Shown here: piece after piece, positions 1 to 9,572 of the stretch
How the letters are laid out: each line of letters opens with the position of its first letter
Position numbering within the stretch: the stretch's first letter is position 1
NCBI RefSeq assembly: GCF_024158145.1
Contig: NZ_JAMYXM010000006.1
Coordinates: forward strand, 122,544-186,543
Direction of reading: 5' to 3'
Origin: Notoacmeibacter sp. MSK16QG-6
GTDB lineage: Bacteria; Pseudomonadota; Alphaproteobacteria; Rhizobiales; Rhizobiaceae
DNA length: 64,000 nt
Program-made: the position numbers and the translations under genes
The notes under the pieces: generated by a model
Databases searched by the model: none
Seen by the model: the letters and a program-made list of their open reading frames with translations, nothing else
Told to the model about the DNA's origin: nothing

Positions 1-498
1 CTCGGCCCGCTCATTTCCAAGGCCCAGCGCGAGAAAGTGCTGAATTATATCGAAATGGCGAAAGCAGAAGGCGCGACACTGGCATATGGCGGCGGTGTAC
101 CGGACGGTCTGGCCGATACCGGCTGTTATATCGAGCCGACCATCTTCACAGGCGTCACGGACGAAATGACCGTCGCGTGCGAAGAGGTATTTGGCCCGGT
201 CCTCTCCATTCTGACATTCAGCGACGAATGTGAGGTCATCGCGCGCGCTAACGATACGCCGTTCGGCTTGGCCGCTGGGGTCTTCACCCGCGACCTGACG
301 CGCGCGCACCGCGTCGTCGCGGCGTTGGAAGCCGGCACCTGCTGGATCAACACCTACAATCTAACGCCGGTCGAAGCACCTTTCGGCGGGGTCAAGCTCT
401 CCGGCGTCGGCCGCGAGAATTCCAAGGCGGCTATCGAACATTATAGCCAGATCAAGTCGGTCTACGTCGCAATGGGCGATGTCGAGGCGCCCTACTGA
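1..498 (+). CDS. betB: Betaine aldehyde dehydrogenase, C-terminal part (cut by window edge)
   Basis: The reading frame is open from base 1, so the start lies outside the window. The visible 165 residues are the C-terminal third of an NAD-dependent aldehyde dehydrogenase. The segment [14 protein letters not shown] and the C-terminal [15 protein letters not shown] are typical of the betaine aldehyde dehydrogenase branch, which oxidises betaine aldehyde to glycine betaine in the cytoplasm. The next gene is choline dehydrogenase 27 bases downstream on the same strand, which supports BetB over other aldehyde dehydrogenases. The catalytic cysteine and glutamate regions are not in the window. Identity rests on the C-terminal signature and the neighbour. 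Confidence 0.9.
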   Translation, partial: LGPLISKAQREKVLNYIEMAKAEGATLAYGGGVPDGLADTGCYIEPTIFTGVTDEMTVACEEVFGPVLSILTFSDECEVIARANDTPFGLAAGVFTRDLTRAHRVVAALEAGTCWINTYNLTPVEAPFGGVKLSGVGRENSKAAIEHYSQIKSVYVAMGDVEAPY

Positions 499-525
499 CA
501 CGCGGAGCCGCGAAAGCGGCGGGGA

Positions 526-2193
526 ATGAACATGCAAGCGGATTATGTAATCATCGGCTCGGGTTCCGCCGGCGCTGCCATGGCCTATCGATTGAGCGAA
601 GACGGCAAGCACTCGGTCATCGTGCTGGAGTATGGCGGCACCGATGCGGGGCCGTTCATCCAGATGCCGGCTGCGCTATCCTACCCGATGAACATGGCGC
701 GTTACGATTGGGGCTATCGCAGCGAACCGGAGCCCCATCTCGGCGGACGTCGGCTGGCCACGCCGCGCGGCAAGGTGATCGGCGGGTCGTCCTCGATTAA
801 CGGCATGGTGTTCGTACGCGGTCACGCGATGGATTTCGACCATTGGCGTGAGAGCGGCGCAGCCGGTTGGGGCTATGCAGACGTCCTGCCCTATTTCAAG
901 CGCATGGAAAGCTGGCACGGCGGCGATGACAGAGACTCATCGTGGCGCGGCGCCGATGGCCCGCTTCATGTCAGTCGTGGTCCACGCGCCAATCCGCTAT
1001 TCGACGCCTTTGTCGAAGCCGGCGCGCAGGCCGGCTTTGAGATGACGCCCGATTACAATGGCGAGAAGCAGGAGGGCTTCGGTCCGATGGAGCATACGGT
1101 CTGGAAGGGCCGCCGCTGGTCCACCGCAAACGCCTATTTGAAACCGGCGCTGAAGCGTAGCAATCTGACGATGGTTCGATGCCTGGCCCGCAGGATCGTC
1201 ATTGAAAATGGCCGCGCGACAGGCGTCGAGGTCGAGCGCCGCGGCGGCAAGATCGAAACCGTCTCTGCAAATCGCGAGGTCATCGTCGCGGCGTCCTCGA
1301 TCAATTCACCGAAACTGCTGATGCTGTCCGGCATTGGCCCGGCAGCGCATCTAGTCGGGCACGGCATAGATATCGTCGCCGACAGGCCCGGCGTCGGCCA
1401 GAATTTGCAGGACCATCTGGAGCTTTATATTCAGCAGGCCTGCACGCAGCCGATCACGCTCTACAAGCACTGGAACCTTTTCTCAAAGGCCTTGCTCGGT
1501 GCCCAATGGCTGTTTTTCAAGAAGGGTCTCGGCGCGTCGAACCAATTCGAAAGCGCGGCGTTCCTGCGCTCCAAGCCGGGTGTGAAATATCCGGATATCC
1601 AGTATCACTTCCTGCCAATCGCGGTGCGCTATGACGGTCAGGCGGCGGCAGAAGGCCATGGCTTTCAGGCGCATGTCGGGCCTATGCGCTCGAAATCGCG
1701 CGGCGAAGTCACGCTGCGCTCGGCCGATCCGAAGGACGATCCGCGCATCGCCTTCAATTACATGTCACATGAGGAGGATTGGGCAGACTTCCGCCACTGC
1801 ATTCGCCTGACGCGCGAAATCTTCAGCCAGCCAGCCTTCGATCCCTATCGCGGCAAGGAAATTCAGCCGGGCGACGCCGTACAGTCCGACGAGGCGCTGA
1901 ACGATTTCATCCGCGACCACGCCGAAAGCGCCTATCACCCATGCGGCACCTGCCGCATCGGCGCTGCAGACGATCCGATGGCGGTGGTCGATCCGCAATG
2001 TCGGGTGATCGGCGTAGACGGGCTGCGTCTCGCCGACAGTTCGATCTTCCCGCGTATCACCAATGGCAATCTCAATGGCCCATCCATCATGGTTGGTGAG
2101 AAGGCGTCCGATCATATTCTAGGCAAGGCGCCCCTGGCCGCCGAAAATGTTGAACCTTGGATCAATCCGGACTGGGAGACCGCCGACCGCTAG
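526..2193 (+). CDS. betA: Choline dehydrogenase
   Basis: A 555-residue GMC-family flavoprotein that oxidises choline to betaine aldehyde, normally membrane associated. The N-terminus carries the FAD dinucleotide-binding motif [13 protein letters not shown]. The GMC signature [18 protein letters not shown] lies near residue 85, and the C-terminal active-site part [10 protein letters not shown] near residue 470 contains the catalytic histidine region. Length matches BetA proteins. It follows betB at 27 bases, in a bet operon order whose regulator betI is not visible. ATG at 526 is used; an in-frame ATG at 532 is an alternative. The gene ends 14 bases from the convergent lpd gene. Confidence 0.95.
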   Translation: MNMQADYVIIGSGSAGAAMAYRLSEDGKHSVIVLEYGGTDAGPFIQMPAALSYPMNMARYDWGYRSEPEPHLGGRRLATPRGKVIGGSSSINGMVFVRGHAMDFDHWRESGAAGWGYADVLPYFKRMESWHGGDDRDSSWRGADGPLHVSRGPRANPLFDAFVEAGAQAGFEMTPDYNGEKQEGFGPMEHTVWKGRRWSTANAYLKPALKRSNLTMVRCLARRIVIENGRATGVEVERRGGKIETVSANREVIVAASSINSPKLLMLSGIGPAAHLVGHGIDIVADRPGVGQNLQDHLELYIQQACTQPITLYKHWNLFSKALLGAQWLFFKKGLGASNQFESAAFLRSKPGVKYPDIQYHFLPIAVRYDGQAAAEGHGFQAHVGPMRSKSRGEVTLRSADPKDDPRIAFNYMSHEEDWADFRHCIRLTREIFSQPAFDPYRGKEIQPGDAVQSDEALNDFIRDHAESAYHPCGTCRIGAADDPMAVVDPQCRVIGVDGLRLADSSIFPRITNGNLNGPSIMVGEKASDHILGKAPLAAENVEPWINPDWETADR

Positions 2194-2207
2194 AGCGCCT
2201 CGCCGCT

Positions 2208-3602
2208 TTAAGCATGAATGGCGTGACCGAGCGATTTGAGCGCCGCTTCGTGGAAGGCTTCGCCGAGCGTCGGATGGGCGTAGATCGTGCCAGCGATGTC
2301 TTCCAGCACCGAACCCATCTCGATGGCCTGGGTGAAAGCTGCCGCCAGCTCCGAAATCTCCGCCCCGACCGCCTGAACGCCGACAATCCGCCGGTCGTCC
2401 TTACGTGACAGCACACGGACAAACCCACCAGAATCAGCTGCGTCCAGCGTCATCGCCCTGCCGCTGGCGCGAAGCGGAAAGATTCCGGTTACGATCTCGT
2501 CGCCCGCTTCGTCCGGAGTCATCCCAACCGAAACGATCTCCGGATCGGTGAAGCAGACGGCCGGAATGGCCATCGGATTGAAAACCCGCTTTTCGCTGGC
2601 AATGATCTCGGCAACCATTTCGCCCTGGGCCGACGCGCGGTGCGCCAGCATCGGCTCACCCGTCACATCGCCGATGGCCCAGACATTTCTCGTCGAAGTG
2701 GCGCACCGAGAGTCGATCTTGATAAAGGGGCCGTCCATTTCGATGGCCATCTCTTCGAGACCCCAACCATCCGTCGCAGGCTTGCGGCCGGCAGCCGCCA
2801 GAACCTTGTCCGCCGGCAGCTTCACCTCATCGCCTTCGCGGGTTTCGATGCGCAGCGATGCGCCATTTTCCGACAGGCCAAGCGCCTTTGCTCCGAGATG
2901 GAGCGCAACGTCATTATCTTCGAGCCACTTTCGGACAGGCGCGACGAGATCTTTGTCGTAGCTCGGCAAGATATCGTCCTGCATTTCCACGATGCTGACG
3001 TCGGACCCAAGTTTTTGCAGGGCAGTGCCTATTTCCAAGCCGATATAACCCGCCCCAACGATGACGACCCGTTCCGGCAATTCGTTCAACGACAGCGCCT
3101 CGGTGGAAGAAATAATGTTGGCGCCAAAAGGCAGGTTCGAAAGTTCCACGGGTATTGAGCCGGTGGCGAGAATGACATGCTCGGCTCTGATCTCGACTGC
3201 TTCGTCACCGCTATCGACCTTGCAAGTCCGGGCATCGGAGAACTTTGCCCAGCCGGAGACAACATTCACGCCCGCGCGCTTCAGAAGCGAGCCGACCCCG
3301 CCATTTAGCCGGTCGACGATCCCGTCTTTCCAGCCCGTCCAGCCCTGCATGTCGAAGGACGGCGGCTCTGGCAGGCTGATACCATGCATCGGCGCTTCAC
3401 TGCTGCGCGACATCGCGTCGAACAATGCCGCCGTATGGATCATCGCCTTGGAGGGAATGCAGCCGCGGATCAGGCAAGCGCCGCCGACCCGTTCGCCTTC
3501 GACGAGCGTCGTTTTCAGGCCCAGTTGCCCGCAACGGATGGCCGCGACATAGCCGCCCGGGCCACCGCCAATGACAAGAACCTTCGTTTCGATCGTCTTC
3601 AT
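2208..3602 (-). CDS. lpdA: Dihydrolipoamide dehydrogenase (E3 of branched-chain 2-oxoacid dehydrogenase)
   Basis: A 464-residue pyridine nucleotide-disulfide oxidoreductase that reoxidises the lipoyl arm of E2 with NAD+. An N-terminal FAD motif (GGGPGG, residues 12-17) is followed by the redox disulfide Cys43-LIRG-Cys48 and the SKAMIH context usual for E3. A second nucleotide-binding motif (GAGYIGLEIG) lies near residue 180. The C-terminal HPTLGEAFHEA carries the His-Glu pair of the dimer active site. The ATG at 3602 overlaps the E2 stop codon by one base, so this start is preferred over an upstream in-frame codon. It is the last gene of a four-gene bkd operon. Confidence 0.93.
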   Translation of the reverse strand: MKTIETKVLVIGGGPGGYVAAIRCGQLGLKTTLVEGERVGGACLIRGCIPSKAMIHTAALFDAMSRSSEAPMHGISLPEPPSFDMQGWTGWKDGIVDRLNGGVGSLLKRAGVNVVSGWAKFSDARTCKVDSGDEAVEIRAEHVILATGSIPVELSNLPFGANIISSTEALSLNELPERVVIVGAGYIGLEIGTALQKLGSDVSIVEMQDDILPSYDKDLVAPVRKWLEDNDVALHLGAKALGLSENGASLRIETREGDEVKLPADKVLAAAGRKPATDGWGLEEMAIEMDGPFIKIDSRCATSTRNVWAIGDVTGEPMLAHRASAQGEMVAEIIASEKRVFNPMAIPAVCFTDPEIVSVGMTPDEAGDEIVTGIFPLRASGRAMTLDAADSGGFVRVLSRKDDRRIVGVQAVGAEISELAAAFTQAIEMGSVLEDIAGTIYAHPTLGEAFHEAALKSLGHAIHA

Positions 3603-4987
3603 TACGCGTCCTCGGCAAAAATCAGGGCGGGGCATTCGATCAGGCGCTTGAGATCCTGAATGAACCGCGCAGCGTCATAGCCATCGACAATCCGGTGATC
3701 GAAGGAGGAAGACACGTTCATAATCTTGCGGATTTCAATTCGCCCGTCGATCACGACCGGACGATCCACCATCTTGTTCGGCCCGATGATCCCCACTTCC
3801 GGATGGTTGATGACTGGTGTCGCTGAAATGCCGCCGAGCGGCCCGAGGCTGGTGATCGTCAGCGTGGAGCCGCTGAGCTCGTCACGGCTGGCCGTGCCCT
3901 CCCGCGCCGCTGCCGCGACACGCCGGATTTCGGCGGCGCAATCCCAGACGCCGAGGCTTTCGGCATGGCGAACGACCGGCACCGAAAGGCCGCGCTCGGT
4001 CTGCGTGGCGATACCCACGTGGAACGCTTCATGCGCCCGAAAAACCTCTTCGGCCTCGTCGTAATGGCCGTTGAGCATGGGATAGTCCGGCAGGAGACGC
4101 GCCACGGCACGGATCAGGAAGGGCAACACGGTCAGCTTGGGCTGATCGTCGCTACGCCCCGCATTCATCGCCGCGCGAAGCTCCTCCAATGCCGTTATGT
4201 CGAATTCCTCGACATAACAGAAATGCGGAATGCTGCGCTTTGACTGCTGCATCTTCTCGGCGATGCGACGCCGCATTCCGACAATGCGGATGTCTTCCAC
4301 ACCGCTGCGCTGGCGCAGGCCGGAGCCGCCGCCCGGTGTCGGCGCACCGTTGGCGATATAGGCTTCCAAATCCGCTTCGAGAATGCGTCCCGCCGGTCCC
4401 GTTCCGGTCACATATTGCAGGGCAATGCCGTGTTCGTGCGCTTTGCGCCGCGTGGCAGGCGAAGCGAGCGGCGCGCCAGCACCTTTTGCAGATGCCGCGC
4501 CGCGCCGCATGGCCGGCGATCCATCTTTGGCCCCACCGCTCGTCGGTTTCGCCGGTCCCGATGGTGAAGAAGACGCCCGCTTGGCTGCCGATGCTGCTGG
4601 CTCTTCGGATTTCGCTTCGGCGGGTGCCTCCCGCTTGTGCGACGGCTCGTCCTTTTTGGACGGTTCCGCAGTGGCAGCCCTCTCCGTCGCCGCCTCTTCC
4701 GACGCGCTATCGTCATCCTCCCCTTCATCGGAGACCTCGACGTCGCCTTCGACTTCGAACTCGACGAGGACCGAGCCGACCGCGAGCATGTCGCCGACGG
4801 AACCGTTGAGCGAAAGAACCTTGCCGCTGACAGGCGAGGAAATATCGACGGTCGCCTTGTCAGTCAGCACATCGACGAGTTGCTGGTCTTCTTCGACCGT
4901 GTCGCCGACGGCGACATACCATTCGCTGATCTCTGCCTCGGCGATTCCTTCGCCTATATCGGGAAGGCGGAATGCATATTTGCCCAT
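3602..4987 (-). CDS. bkdB: Branched-chain 2-oxoacid dehydrogenase E2 (lipoamide acyltransferase)
   Basis: A 461-residue 2-oxoacid dehydrogenase acyltransferase. It has a single N-terminal lipoyl domain with lipoyl-lysine Lys44 in LTDKATVDI. An Ala/Glu/Ser-rich linker (about 95-175) leads to a peripheral-subunit-binding domain (about 180-220, ending GPAGRILEAD). The C-terminal catalytic domain has the histidine motif FDHRIVDG. The frame is open a further 100 codons upstream, but that part lies inside bkdA2. The ATG at 4987 has a strong AGGAGG 7 bases ahead, so I start there. It is two bases after bkdA2. Acyl specificity for branched chains is inferred from the E1 split and the Lrp-type neighbour. 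Confidence 0.92.
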   Translation of the reverse strand: MGKYAFRLPDIGEGIAEAEISEWYVAVGDTVEEDQQLVDVLTDKATVDISSPVSGKVLSLNGSVGDMLAVGSVLVEFEVEGDVEVSDEGEDDDSASEEAATERAATAEPSKKDEPSHKREAPAEAKSEEPAASAAKRASSSPSGPAKPTSGGAKDGSPAMRRGAASAKGAGAPLASPATRRKAHEHGIALQYVTGTGPAGRILEADLEAYIANGAPTPGGGSGLRQRSGVEDIRIVGMRRRIAEKMQQSKRSIPHFCYVEEFDITALEELRAAMNAGRSDDQPKLTVLPFLIRAVARLLPDYPMLNGHYDEAEEVFRAHEAFHVGIATQTERGLSVPVVRHAESLGVWDCAAEIRRVAAAAREGTASRDELSGSTLTITSLGPLGGISATPVINHPEVGIIGPNKMVDRPVVIDGRIEIRKIMNVSSSFDHRIVDGYDAARFIQDLKRLIECPALIFAEDA

Positions 4988-4989
4988 CT

Positions 4990-6003
4990 TCACACCTCCT
5001 GCGTGCGCTGCATGGCGTCGATGACGCGCTGTGGGCCGGGGAAGTAATCCCACTCGAAGGCGTGGGGGTAAGGCGTATCCCAACCCGTGACGCGCTCGAT
5101 CGGCGCGCGCAGATGGTAGAAGCAGCGTTCTTGCACGAGAGCCGACAATTCGCCGCCGAACCCGCCATAGCGAGACGCTTCGTGTGCGATGACGCAGCGC
5201 CCGGTTCGCCTTACCGACTCCACGATGGCGTCGATGTCGAGCGGCACGATGCTGCGTAGATCGATCAGTTCGGCGTCGATCCCGCACTCCTCAATGGCGG
5301 ACAGCGCCACATGAACCATGGTGCCGTAGGCCAGAACGGTAACGTCCGACCCTTCCCGTACCGTCCGCGCCTTGCCGAGCGGAATACGATAAATCTCTTC
5401 CGGCACATCGGCCAATGGATGGTTCTTCCATGGCTTCACGGCATCGTCCGGCCGACCTTCGAACAAGCCGTTGTAAAGCCGTTTCGGTTCGAAAAAGATC
5501 ACCGGATCATCGTCCTCGATGGCGGAGATCAGAAGACCTTTCGCATCGTACGGATTGGACGGAATGACGGATTTCAGGCCCACCACATGGGCGAACAGCG
5601 CTTCTGGGCTTTGGCTGTGGGTCTGACCGCCGAAGATGCCGCCGCCATACGGCACCCGAACCGTGATCGGCGCCCAAAAATCGCCATTGGAGCGGTAGCG
5701 CAGCCGCGCGGCTTCGGAAACGAGCTGGTCGAAAGCCGGCAGGATATAATCGGCGAACTGTATTTCGACCACAGGTCGCAACCCGTAAGCGCCCATGCCG
5801 ATTGCGGTCGCAACGATACCGCCCTCGGAGATCGGCGTATCGAAACACCGCGTGAGCCCATATTTCTCTTGCAATTTGTCGGTGACGCGGAAAACGCCGC
5901 CAAAATACCCAACGTCTTCACCGAAGATGAGAATATCGGGATCTTCGTTCATCTTTCCGTCCAGTGCGGAGTTCAGGGCCTGAACCATGTTCATGGCTGT
6001 CAT
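4990..6003 (-). CDS. bkdA2: Branched-chain 2-oxoacid dehydrogenase E1 beta subunit
   Basis: A 337-residue transketolase-like beta subunit that pairs with the alpha subunit encoded one base upstream to decarboxylate branched-chain 2-oxoacids derived from Val, Leu and Ile. Visible signatures are MVQALNSALDGKM at the start, GEDVGYFGGVFRVT, the DTPISEGGIVATAIGMGAYG block that contacts thiamine pyrophosphate, and the C-terminal GWDTPYPHAFEWDYFPGPQR, which resembles BkdA2 and human BCKDHB more than pyruvate dehydrogenase beta. Length is normal for the family. It is in tight operon spacing with both neighbours. Confidence 0.93.
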   Translation of the reverse strand: MTAMNMVQALNSALDGKMNEDPDILIFGEDVGYFGGVFRVTDKLQEKYGLTRCFDTPISEGGIVATAIGMGAYGLRPVVEIQFADYILPAFDQLVSEAARLRYRSNGDFWAPITVRVPYGGGIFGGQTHSQSPEALFAHVVGLKSVIPSNPYDAKGLLISAIEDDDPVIFFEPKRLYNGLFEGRPDDAVKPWKNHPLADVPEEIYRIPLGKARTVREGSDVTVLAYGTMVHVALSAIEECGIDAELIDLRSIVPLDIDAIVESVRRTGRCVIAHEASRYGGFGGELSALVQERCFYHLRAPIERVTGWDTPYPHAFEWDYFPGPQRVIDAMQRTQEV

Positions 6004-6004
6004 A

Positions 6005-7234
6005 TCAGTATCCCACCTCCCGTCTCTGTTCGATCTGCCGCCAGTCCGGCTCCTTGAAGACCTGCTCGAACATGGCCTTAACGCTGGGTTTGGACTGCCC
6101 TAACGTGCCGATGGCCTCAGCTTCGCGGATCGAAGCGCGCACCCTTTTCTCGCAATCCTCGTAGAGTTCCCGATAATCGTCCTCCGTCATATCGCCGCGC
6201 ACGATCAGATGCTGTTTCAGCCTCTCTATCGGATCGCCGAGCGGCCACGCCTTGTCCTCATTCTTCGGGCGGTAGCGGGTCGGATCGTCGCTGGAGGAGT
6301 GGGCCGACGCGCGATAGGTGACCAGTTCGATCAGCGTGGCGCCTTTATTGCCAAGTGCCCGCTCCCGCGCCCAGTTGGTCGCGGCGTGGATGGCCAGGAA
6401 ATCGTTGCCGTCCACGCGCAGACCGGGAATGCCGTATGCCAACGCCTTTGCCGCGAAAGTCGTCCTGTTACCGCCCGCAATGCCCGAAAAAGACGAAATC
6501 GCCCATTGATTGTTGGTCACGCATAGAATGACAGGCGGACGATAGACCCCCGCAAAGGTCAAAGCCTCGTGGACATTGCCTTCTGCGGTGGTCCCCTCAC
6601 CGACATAACCCAGCGCGATGCTGTCGTCGTGCCGATAGGCGGAGGCCATCGCCCAGCCCACCGCATGACCGAGCCGGCTGCCTAGATTGCCTGAAATGGA
6701 GTAAAAACCGTAGTCGCGTGCTGAGTAGAGCACCGGCATCTGCCGGCCCTTCAACGGATCTTCGGCGTTGGAGAAGATCTGATTGCCGAGCGCCGTCATC
6801 GGATAATCGCGCGCCATCAGCCAGCTCAGAATGCGATAGGTGGGGAAGCACATATCCCGTTCGCCAAGACACAGAGACTGTGCCGCGCCGATCGCCTCTT
6901 CGCCGGAGGATTTCATATAGAAGCTTGTCTTGCCCTGCCGGTTCGCCCGGAACATGCGGTCATCGAAGATGCGGGTCCGCACCATGGCGTCCAGTCCGCG
7001 AAGGAGGTGGTCCGCAGGCAGGTCCGGGGTCCACGGCCCAACGGCCTTTCCTTCATCGTCCAAAACCCGGATCAGGCCGTACGGCATGTCCCGCAGTTCG
7101 ATCTCGGGTGTCAGCGTGTCGGGGCAGCGCTGCTCGCCCGCGTCCTGAAGCGCGACATTGCTGAAGTCAGGTTCATCACCTGGCCGACCAGATGGCTCCG
7201 GCACATAAAGCGAGAGTTCGGTCCTGTTCTTCAT
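6005..7234 (-). CDS. bkdA1: Branched-chain 2-oxoacid dehydrogenase E1 alpha subunit
   Basis: A 409-residue thiamine-diphosphate E1 alpha subunit and first gene of the bkd operon. It has an N-terminal extension typical of BkdA1, the segment RQGKTSFYMKSSGEEA, the ThDP/Mg-binding region GYVGEGTTAEGNVHEAL ending near ILCVTNNQWAIS, and a phosphorylation-loop-like ATLIELVTYRASAHSSSDDP. The ATG at 7234 is preceded by GGGAGGAGG 4 bases ahead and is preferred over a far upstream in-frame codon, which would run into the divergent lrp gene at 7338. The 103-base divergent gap should contain the bkd promoter and Lrp-type binding sites. Confidence 0.93.
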   Translation of the reverse strand: MKNRTELSLYVPEPSGRPGDEPDFSNVALQDAGEQRCPDTLTPEIELRDMPYGLIRVLDDEGKAVGPWTPDLPADHLLRGLDAMVRTRIFDDRMFRANRQGKTSFYMKSSGEEAIGAAQSLCLGERDMCFPTYRILSWLMARDYPMTALGNQIFSNAEDPLKGRQMPVLYSARDYGFYSISGNLGSRLGHAVGWAMASAYRHDDSIALGYVGEGTTAEGNVHEALTFAGVYRPPVILCVTNNQWAISSFSGIAGGNRTTFAAKALAYGIPGLRVDGNDFLAIHAATNWARERALGNKGATLIELVTYRASAHSSSDDPTRYRPKNEDKAWPLGDPIERLKQHLIVRGDMTEDDYRELYEDCEKRVRASIREAEAIGTLGQSKPSVKAMFEQVFKEPDWRQIEQRREVGY

Positions 7235-7337
7235 TACGCCTCCTCCCAAAGGTTTCAGCAATGATATCGCGTGACTGGCAGAAAAACTGTCCCTATTATC
7301 TCGCTGAGGATAGTTATTTGAGTATGCAGGCACGCCA

Positions 7338-7829
7338 ATGACCGCCAATCGTGGCATGTTTCTTCCAGATGAAACGGATTTGCGAATTCTCGATGCATTG
7401 CAGCGGGATTGCTCGGTTTCGATGGCTGATTTGGGCGAAACCGTCGGTCTGTCCAACACTCCCCTTTGGCGACGGATGAAGAGGCTGGAAAGCGAAGGCG
7501 TGATACGCGGGCGTGTCGCACTGCTCGATGCCGAAAAGCTCGGCCTTGAGATCAACATCTTCGCCAGCATCCGGTTGGACCGGCATGATGAGGAAACACT
7601 CGAAGCCTTCGAGCGCGCTGCCGTTCAGCAGGCGGAAATCATGGAATGTTATTCGATGAGTGGAGAGAGCGATTTTCTTCTGCGCGTGGTCGTCGATAGC
7701 ATCAGCTATTATGAGCGATATCTAAAGCGCGTGCTTCTGCATCTGCCCGGCGTTGCGGCCGTAAATTCACATTTCACTCTCAAACGTGTGAAGCAGACGA
7801 CGGAACTGCCTCTGCGTCGGATGTCGTAG
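7338..7829 (+). CDS. bkdR: Lrp/AsnC-family transcriptional regulator, likely bkd activator
   Basis: A 163-residue protein with an N-terminal AsnC-type helix-turn-helix (about residues 12-60, including [24 protein letters not shown]) and a C-terminal ligand-binding RAM domain (about 75-155). The two-domain plan is complete. It is divergent from the bkd operon with a 103-base intergenic region, the same arrangement as Pseudomonas bkdR, which activates bkd in response to branched-chain amino acids. The function is therefore inferred from family and position. An ATG at 7356 is a possible alternative start. The adenine deaminase gene follows 16 bases downstream and may be co-transcribed. Confidence 0.85.
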   Translation: MTANRGMFLPDETDLRILDALQRDCSVSMADLGETVGLSNTPLWRRMKRLESEGVIRGRVALLDAEKLGLEINIFASIRLDRHDEETLEAFERAAVQQAEIMECYSMSGESDFLLRVVVDSISYYERYLKRVLLHLPGVAAVNSHFTLKRVKQTTELPLRRMS

Positions 7830-7845
7830 GATCGGGAGAGCGCGG

Positions 7846-9543
7846 ATGCAAAGACTGGAATCCATGATCGATCAGGCCATCGGACGGCTGCCCGCCGATC
7901 TGGTTCTGAAAAATGCGCGCTTCTTCGACTTGGTGACAGGTGAGCTGGTCGCCTCCGATATTGCGATATGCGGTGAACGGATCGTCGGCACGTGCGGCCA
8001 GTATCAGGGCCGAACTGAAGTCGACGTCAGCGGCCACATCGTCGTACCGGGATTTATCGACACGCATCTGCATATCGAATCGTCGCTCGTGACGCCGCAT
8101 GAGTTCGACCGCTGTGTTCTTCCTCACGGGGTAACCACTGCGATCTGTGATCCGCACGAGATCGCCAATGTTCTGGGCGCAGAAGGCATACGATACTTTC
8201 TGGAATCTGCGCTCCATACCATCATGGATATTCGCGTTCAGCTCTCGTCCTGTGTGCCCGCTACCCATCTGGAAACATCCGGCGCCGATCTGCCAATAGA
8301 AAGCCTACTATCCTTTCGCGATCATCCCAAGGTGATCGGATTGGCGGAATTTATGAATTTCCCCGGGGTGATTCACAAGGACCCCGTTGCGCTTGCGAAG
8401 CTGGAAGCCTTTCAAGGCGAACACATTGATGGTCACGCACCATTGCTGTCGGGCGCCGAGCTTAATGGCTACCTGTCCGTCGGCATCCGCACCGAGCATG
8501 AATGCACCAGCGCTGACGAGGCGCTGGAGAAGATTAGCAAGGGCATGCACATTCTGATCCGTGAGGGCTCCGTCTCGAAGGACCTGCAGGCTTTGCTGCC
8601 GATTATGACGGAGAGGTTATCGCCGCATATCGCGCTCTGCACTGACGACCGCAATCCGCTCGACATCGCTGAACAGGGTCATCTCGATTACATGATCCGA
8701 ACCGCTATTGCCGGCGGGGTCGATCCGCTCGTCGCCTATCGGGCCGCGTCGATATCCGCGGCGCGAGCCTTCGGCTTGCAGGATCGCGGATTGATTGCGC
8801 CAGGCTGGCGCGCCGATATTGTGCTGATCGACACGCTGGAAGATTGCGCCGTTGACATAGTATTTTCCGCTGGTCGCCGCGTGAATGATGCTCTCTTCGC
8901 CACCCGCGTCCCCGTCAAACCGGTTGGCCTCGACAGCATTCATGCCAGAGAACTGAACCCCGCCGATTTCGCCATTCCAGCTTCTGATAGCGAAATGCCC
9001 GTTCTCGGCGTATTGCCCGGTAAGATCATCACTGAGCATCGACAGTTCCGTTTACCGACGCTCGGCAACCAAACAGGGATCGATCTGGAGCGGGACATTT
9101 TGAAGATTGCCGTCATCGAGCGCCATGGCAAGAACGGCGATATCGGCAAGGGTTTCGTTCAGGGATTCGGTCTGAAGAAGGGCGCGATTGCATCGACGGT
9201 CGGCCATGACAGCCACAATCTCTGCGTTATCGGCGCGTCTGACGAAGATATGGCCGTTGCCGCCAACCGGTTGCGGGAACTCAAGGGCGGTTTCGTGGTC
9301 GTTGACGATGGGTTCGTCACCGGAGAGATTGCATTGCCGCTCGCCGGTCTGATGAGCCTCGAAACCTATGAAACGGTGCGCGACACGCTGCACGATCTGC
9401 GCCAGGCGGCCTTCGCTCTCGGATCGACACTCGAAGAGCCGTTCCTACAGCTGGCTTTCCTGCCGCTGCCAGTCATCCCCCACTTAAAGATTTCGGACAA
9501 AGGCTTGGTCGATGTGGATAAATTCGCTTTGATCGAGCAATAG
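7846..9543 (+). CDS. ade: Adenine deaminase
   Basis: A 565-residue amidohydrolase that converts adenine to hypoxanthine and ammonia in purine salvage or purine nitrogen use. The metal-binding HTHLHIES motif lies near residue 75 after [10 protein letters not shown]. The downstream [22 protein letters not shown] and CTDDR segments match the bacterial Ade (AdeC) family rather than adenosine deaminase, and the C-terminal domain with the family-typical [17 protein letters not shown] segment is present. A GGGAG sequence precedes the ATG. It follows the Lrp-type regulator by 16 bases. The gene ends convergently with sdaA, 29 bases apart. No other purine gene is nearby. Confidence 0.93.
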   Translation: MQRLESMIDQAIGRLPADLVLKNARFFDLVTGELVASDIAICGERIVGTCGQYQGRTEVDVSGHIVVPGFIDTHLHIESSLVTPHEFDRCVLPHGVTTAICDPHEIANVLGAEGIRYFLESALHTIMDIRVQLSSCVPATHLETSGADLPIESLLSFRDHPKVIGLAEFMNFPGVIHKDPVALAKLEAFQGEHIDGHAPLLSGAELNGYLSVGIRTEHECTSADEALEKISKGMHILIREGSVSKDLQALLPIMTERLSPHIALCTDDRNPLDIAEQGHLDYMIRTAIAGGVDPLVAYRAASISAARAFGLQDRGLIAPGWRADIVLIDTLEDCAVDIVFSAGRRVNDALFATRVPVKPVGLDSIHARELNPADFAIPASDSEMPVLGVLPGKIITEHRQFRLPTLGNQTGIDLERDILKIAVIERHGKNGDIGKGFVQGFGLKKGAIASTVGHDSHNLCVIGASDEDMAVAANRLRELKGGFVVVDDGFVTGEIALPLAGLMSLETYETVRDTLHDLRQAAFALGSTLEEPFLQLAFLPLPVIPHLKISDKGLVDVDKFALIEQ

Positions 9544-9572
9544 CGAAATCGCGACCGACGCTGGTTTACAGC

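Noticed and set aside
4988..5287. A 100-codon N-terminal extension of the bkdB frame
   Set aside because: Arg/His-rich translation overlapping bkdA2. The ATG at 4987 has a strong ribosome site and gives a normal lipoyl domain.
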